Assembly (NCBI GenBank): GCA_024500155.1
Contig: CM044867.1
Location: forward strand, 11,483,632-11,547,631
Origin: Chenopodium formosanum
Taxonomy: Eukaryota; Streptophyta; Magnoliopsida; Caryophyllales; Amaranthaceae
DNA: 64,000 bases
Direction: 5' to 3'
Part shown: positions 58,830 through 64,000 of the stretch, one piece after another
Layout: every line of letters starts with the position of its first letter
Numbering within the stretch: the stretch's first letter is position 1
Translations under genes and position numbers: made by a program
Notes under the pieces: generated by a model
What the model was told of the DNA's origin: nothing
The model's database searches: none
The model's input: the letters and a program-made list of their open reading frames with translations, nothing else

Positions 58830-59836
58830 GTCTCCATAATTATTTTTTTGACCTAAAGTCTCCGTTATTATTGTTCTTACAGTATGTCATCTTAACCATA
58901 AGATGTTAAAAATAATACATACTCATAATGTAAAATTTCCATTATTATTGTTCTTACATATGTCATTTTAAATAAACACGATTAACCATAAGTTGAAATA
59001 GCACTACATGCATAGTCATAAAATACTAAATTTGGATAATTTCTCCATTATTATTATGGTTTAACATTGTGTCATCTTAAAATAAACATGATTAACCATA
59101 AGATGGAAATAATACATAGTCATACTATGTATTATTTTAAATACACGTTATATTCTGGCGAATCTTATTCCTTGCATGCTCATCAACATCAATGTCGTTA
59201 TAGGGTCATGCAAATTGCAAAAAATACAAGTTCATAATTTTGATGGTGGTTACAAAATGCAATAGTAGGCACATGATTATATGCCTTACAAGTTACAACC
59301 GACCTACTAACTAACTTTTTTTTTTGTGGAAATTTGCACAAATACTTGCACCTGCCTCACTGTCCATATCTTTGCCGGAATCTATAAAGATTTTCTCTGT
59401 CCTAAATCAAAATTACGTGGTTATTATTGTTACATTTCTTATAATTATTAATATTTTACATCTCATAAGTCATAACATGTCTTATTATCAACTTTAGGTA
59501 CAATAAACCATATAATTAAATGTAATTACCCAACTTGAGATTAGATTCCCATCCTCATCTTCCGCTTGCAGCATGAATTCCAAAATCTAAATTTGGTGTA
59601 ACACATTATTTTAATGTCTTATAGTAGTCTTTTCATCAACTTTTTGAGTCTTTTTATGCCAATCATTAGTGTAGGTTTGCATTATACGAATATACGATTA
59701 GAACAAACAAGCTTAAAGGCTAAGTAATTAATGTAAATAGAGAAAAGACTAAAATCCTTATTGATAATTGTGAAAAATTACTTTAGAGAATGAAATTGCC
59801 TAGACAATACTTGAAAGAGAATAATGGGTATAAGTG

Positions 59837-59837
<1 letters not shown>
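58830..59837. other. Intergenic, no gene seen
   Basis: AT-rich with recurring words (CTCCATTATTATTGTT, GATTAACCATAAG) at 58860-59110, suggesting a diverged repeat of about 60 bp. No coding support. Confidence 0.45.

Positions 59838-59928
<91 letters not shown>
59838..59928. repeat. (TA)n microsatellite
   Basis: About 90 bp of uninterrupted TA. Confidence 0.95.
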
Positions 59929-59930
<2 letters not shown>

Positions 59931-60655
59931 TAGGGATCCGGTAAAAACCCCTCCTTATATAAGAATCCTTTCTTATGTAGGAACAGCTTATATTCTAAAT
60001 TTTTTCTTGTTTATGTTCTAAACTTTTCTTGTTTATGTTCTAAACTTTTCTACTTATGTTCCAAATTTTTTTCAATGTTCTAAATTGTTTTTAGATTATG
60101 TTCTAAATTATTTTTTTCAGCTTATGTTCAAAATTTTTTCTTATGTTCTAAATTATTTTTTCAACTTATGTTCTAAAGCTTTTCCTATATTCCAAATTTT
60201 TTCAACTTATGTTCCAAATTATTTTCAATGTTCTAAATTGTTTTTAGATTATGTTCTAAATTTGTTCTTATGTTCTAAATTAATTTTTCAGCTTATGTTC
60301 TAAATTTTTTCCTATTTTATAATTTTTTTTTCAGCTTATGATATTAATTTTTACCTATGCTATAAATCATTTATGTCCTAAATTATTTTTCTTATGTTCT
60401 AACGTTTTTTGTTGCTTATGTTTTAAATTTTGCTATCTTCGAAATTATTTTTCTTATGTTCTAAAATTTTTTTCCATGTTCTAAACTTTTTTTATATGTT
60501 CTAAATACGAAATCCTCAAAATTACAGAAATGCCATTACTAAAGGATCATTTTAGAATGTTAGATCAAAACTAATAAAGGGCTGAGATTGGTTCTTATAT
60601 AAGATTGGGTTCTTATATAGAGGAGGGTTCTTATATGAGTCTTCCGCTATATATA
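59929..60655. repeat. Array of degenerate TTATGTTCTAAATTTTT units
   Basis: After a head reading CCGGTAAAAACCCCTCC and TTATATAAGAATCC, some 25 variants of TTATGTTCTAAATT lie head to tail to about 60510. The far end (about 60590-60650) has TTCTTATATAAG and GAGGAGGGTTCTTATATGAG, a rough inverse of the head, so the block could be an element with diverged inverted ends. No coding function. Confidence 0.5.
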
Positions 60656-61085
60656 GAGGAGGGTTCTTATATAGAACATACGAGTAAAAATTTAGAACAT
60701 GCGTCCTCAAATTTAAATTAGAACATTACAGTAATAAATTAGAACATATGTATGAGTAATAGTTTTTAACATCTAATTTAAGAACTAGAAGATCTGATTT
60801 AAGAATTAGAACATGTGAGTAAAAATTTAAAAAATCTACTTTATGAAATTTAAGACATATGAGTAAAATTTAAAACATTTGATTTAAATTTAGAACATGT
60901 GAATAAAAATTTAAATATATGAGTAAAAATTTAGAACATTCGAGTAAAAATTGGAACATATGCTTTCAAATTTAAAACATATAACTAAAAATCTTAGAAC
61001 CCAAGCACGTTTTAAAATTTAGAACAAAAAAGATAAATTTTTGAACAAAACAGTTAAAATTTTGTTTAAGTCATTCAAGATTTAT
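60656..61085. repeat. Opposite-polarity array of TTTAGAACAT units
   Basis: Begins with GAGGAGGGTTCTTATATAGAACA, then about 15 variants of GTAAAAATTTAGAACAT, the inverse of the preceding array's unit. Ends without a recognisable terminus close to the LINE tail. Confidence 0.5.
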
Positions 61086-61105
61086 AACATCTCTCTCTCT
61101 CTCTT

Positions 61106-61436
61106 TTTTTTTTTTTTTTTTTTTTTTATCATGCGAATGAGAGGCATATGCGAATGAGAGGCATATATAGCCTCGGGAAAGGAAAAACAAAAACAAATAA
61201 AACTAAGTAGGAACTAAACGTGGCCAAGCCACTCCAACAATATCATCATGCAAGATACGTCCTAAATCTATAGGAGGGAATTGAATCAACTCGATATTGT
61301 TGTTCTGGGTGACCCCTTGATTAGCTAACCAGTCAGCCGCTTTGTTTGCTTCACGATAAATATGGATGATCTGAATTAGCCAATTAGTGTGTTGTATAAG
61401 CTGCTTGCAATGTCGAATTATATGGTACCCTTGGCC
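61106..61436 (-). other. LINE 3' UTR and poly(A) tail
   Basis: On the - strand about 300 bases follow the RNase H stop and end in a run of about 24 A (61106-61129 as T on the + strand). Two tandem copies of GCGAATGAGAGGCATAT (61134-61167) lie just before the tail. Confidence 0.75.
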
Positions 61437-64000
61437 TCAGCTAATTTCTTCAGTCCTCAAAGCAGCCACCACTAGCTGACTATCAACTTGTACTTGAAGT
61501 TTGGTAGTGTTCATTCTCTTTGCCAACTCCAACCCATATTCAATGGCCTTCAGTTCAGCCATATAGGCATCACAATCCCCAATTTTGAGTGCAAATGCGT
61601 GTAGCATTCTTCCAGTAGAGTCACGAACAATTCCACCACTTCCAGCCGGACCCGGCGCACCTTTTGCTGCTCCATCCGTATTCAAGGCTAGCCAACCATC
61701 CGGGGGGAGCAACCCATCTAACAAGTAATTCAGTCCTTGTCCTGTGATGTTGTGAGCTAGTAGCGTTTTCATCCCCTAAGACACGCCACACCTCCTCAAA
61801 TCTTGTAAGTAGAAATTGATTAATATCAATAGGAATTTCATTCGTTCTATCGAACACGATGCTATTCCTCCATCTCCAAATCCACCATAAAGAGATAGCA
61901 AAATATGTTGGCCATATCTCAGTGGAGAGATTGCTTCTAACTTGATGCTTAATGTTTCGAACAATCCATTGCTGTAAAGACCCTTGGTAGAAATTTGAGG
62001 CTTGTGCTGGACCTCCAACTTGCCTCCACACTTCTTTTGCATCCTGGCATTCACGCAACACATGTAGTGTAGTTTCTTCATAATTGTTGCAAGTATTGCA
62101 CCATGGTGAGTCTGTGAGATTTCTCTTAAGTCTATTAGCATTAGTCATCAAACGATCATGCATTGCTAACCATAGAAAGACCTTAACTCGTGGCTGCACT
62201 TTGAGTCTCCAAATTAAATTCCACGAACCATCATCTCCCAGATCATCGTCCCTCCTTATAATGCACAAAGCTGATTTTATAGAAAATTTCCCCTTAGTTC
62301 TTCCTCCCCAATAAAGCAAATCCCCAACATCATTGTCCTTTCTCAAGGCATGAGCTTCGATTAGACGAAGGATATCTGAAGGTAAGAGGACAGCAAATAA
62401 GTTCCACTTCCACCCTGTTTCTCATCCCAAAGCTTTTCAACCGTAGCACCATCGAGGTGTTTTGGTATCTCCACAGTAGCAGCTGCACGAAGGGGCTTGG
62501 GCATAGCCCAATTGTGGTCCCAAAAGAGAGTAGTCACACCATTCCCTATGGCCACTCTCGATCCCTTCGAGATGAACACTGAATTTTCTGAAATTTCTTT
62601 CCAAACATTTGACATGTTAGCTTTGGGCTCAAACAAATCTATATCACACCTCCCTTTACAATATTTTTCTCGTAAAACACGAGCCCATAAAGCATTCGGT
62701 TCAGTTAAAACCCGCCAATCTAGCTTTGTCAAAAAAGCCGCATTAGTTTGACGAGCTGATCTAATCCCCAAACCACCTTGTTCTTTTGATTTTTGTAGAA
62801 AATCCCATGACAATAGATGAATTTTCCGATGCTCCTCATCACCACCCCAAATAAACCTCCTAACTTTTTTATCAATGTCATCACAAATAGATTTAGGGAT
62901 TCTTGCCGTTTGCATGGCATAAGAGCTCATTGTTGTCAAAGTAGTCATAGCTAGAGTGATTCTTCCAGCCATCGAAATATACTTTGATTTCCACCCTGCA
63001 AGTCTTCTATCTATGTTTTCACATAAGTAAGAAAATGTATCCTGGGTAACCCTACTAGTAAGGGTGGGCATACCAAGGTACATCCCCAAATCATCAGTTT
63101 CATCAATACCCAAAGCATGGAAAATTTTTGCAATTTTATCTAGAGGCATATTTTGAGAAAAATAGACCCTTGAATTAAAAATAGCTAACCTTTTGACCCA
63201 AAGCACTACAAATTCTAGCTAAACATTCTTGAATTACAACTGCTTGCTCCACCATGGCCTCTGCGAACAAGATGATATCATTTGCAAAACATAGGTTGGA
63301 TAACTTCGGCCCATTCCTCCTTGCATAAATTGGCTTCCATATCTCCTCAATAATTGACTCCTCAATCAGTTGGTTCAACCGTTCCATACATAGAACAAAA
63401 ATATATGGCGAGAGCGGATCACCTTGTCTGACTCCCCAACCCGGTTTGAAGAATTGAGTTGGCTCACCATTCCATAATACCCTCATAGAGGAAGTCGTAA
63501 TACATTCCATTATAAGGTCAATCATCATAGGGGGGAGAAGAATTTCATAGAGAGTAGTGTCTCTAATAAAATCCCATCGGAGTCTATCATAAGCTTTCTC
63601 GAAGTCAATCTTAATCGCCATGAGACCCTTTCCACTTTTCTTTTGTCTCATTGTATGAATTATCTCTTGAACAATAACTATGTTATCAGTAATTTGTCTT
63701 CCCGGCACAAAGCTAGTTTGCGTACAAGAGGTTAAATGCGACATCATTGGTTTTATTTTATTCACAATAGCCTTGGTAATGATTTTATACGCAACATTAC
63801 AAAGGTTAATGGGTCTAAATTGAGTGGCTATCTCCGGAGTGTCAACCTTAGTAATAAGCACAATAAAAGTTTCATTTAATTTATCCGGCAAGCCCTTTCT
63901 ATTCAAAGCGTCAAGAGCAACCTTATAGACATTCTCAGCTACCAAATCCCAATGTTTCTGAAAAAGTAAAGCCTGAAATCCATCCGGTCCTGGGGCTTTC
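61437..64000 (-). pseudogene. Decayed LINE ORF2: reverse transcriptase, zf-RVT, RNase H
   Basis: The frame enters the window open (KAPGPDGFQALLFQKHWDL). RT motifs follow: FRPINLCNVAYKIITK, the DFEKAYD motif with its Asp, GVRQGDPLSP, then FANDI at about 63286-63272, where FADD/YADD is expected, so one catalytic Asp reads Asn. Thumb and connection follow, then zf-RVT (about 62290-62020, with VKVFLWLAMHDRL and CNTC...HVLREC), then RNase H (ALNTDGAAKG, MAELKAIEYGLELA, VQVDSQLVV) ending at 61437. Frame changes lie near 63177, 62417 and 61705. Not functional. Confidence 0.88.

Larger units (their letters stand above)
61106..64000 (-). mobile_element. L1-type LINE, 3' part (runs off the window)
   Basis: A poly(A)-ended non-LTR element with RT, zf-RVT and a C-terminal RNase H, the usual order of plant L1 elements carrying RNase H. 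The endonuclease and ORF1 would lie beyond 64000. A far-side target duplication cannot be checked. Confidence 0.85.

Overview
The window is nuclear DNA from a flowering plant. Two plant genes are recognisable: an intron-rich dihydroceramide fatty acyl 2-hydroxylase (FAH) on the + strand, and an intronless 9-cis-epoxycarotenoid dioxygenase (NCED) on the - strand. The rest is AT-rich and packed with plant transposable elements. Overall style suggests a eudicot, perhaps Caryophyllales/Amaranthaceae, but nothing in the sequence fixes the species and that placement is a guess.

Layout. 1-1850: AT-rich sequence, an inverted pair of Helitron 3' halves, a Helitron 5' fragment and a MITE remnant. 2060-17280: the FAH gene, with one probable 5'UTR exon and six coding exons encoding 233 aa. 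Its 9.1-kb intron 4 holds a complete-ended but coding-dead hAT transposon (8-bp target duplication) and a foldback Mutator-type element; intron 5 holds a Harbinger-type MITE. 17.3-23.5 kb: intergenic, with a Helitron whose 5' end is duplicated, a tRNA-type SINE with a 16-bp target duplication, and the first of seven MITEs built on a CTGAA/GAACT pentamer. 23.5-29.2 kb: a composite with Harbinger-type ends (TTA duplication) containing a decayed non-LTR retroelement that seems to have two zinc-finger segments, a reverse transcriptase and a restriction-like endonuclease, bracketed by (TAA)n. 29.2-37.3 kb: Stowaway, hAT-type and foldback MITEs and microsatellites. 37.4-39.2 kb: NCED. 39.9-43.3 kb: a TRIM and more MITEs.

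43.97-52.42 kb: a very young Ty1/copia element. Its two 751-bp LTRs differ at one position seen by eye and it has a 5-bp target duplication, a tRNA-Met-type primer site and an intact 291-aa gag, but its pol is badly decayed. 52.5-59 kb: three Helitrons (one interrupted by a MITE between its terminal hairpin and CTAG), a long-TIR Mutator foldback with a perfect 9-bp duplication, three pentamer MITEs and a small Stowaway-like hairpin. 59.8-61.1 kb: a TA microsatellite and arrays of degenerate short repeats whose orientation flips. 61.1-64.0 kb: the 3' part of an L1-type LINE (RT, zf-RVT, RNase H) with at least three frameshifts and a damaged catalytic motif, running off the right edge.

The two host genes act in unrelated plastid/ER pathways: abscisic-acid synthesis (NCED) and 2-hydroxylation of sphingolipid acyl chains (FAH). 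No tRNA, rRNA, CRISPR or bacterial-type operon is present. The strongest candidates for something unusual are the (TAA)n-bracketed endonuclease-type retroelement, the gag-intact/pol-dead copia element that must have moved with outside help, and the pentamer-cored MITE family.
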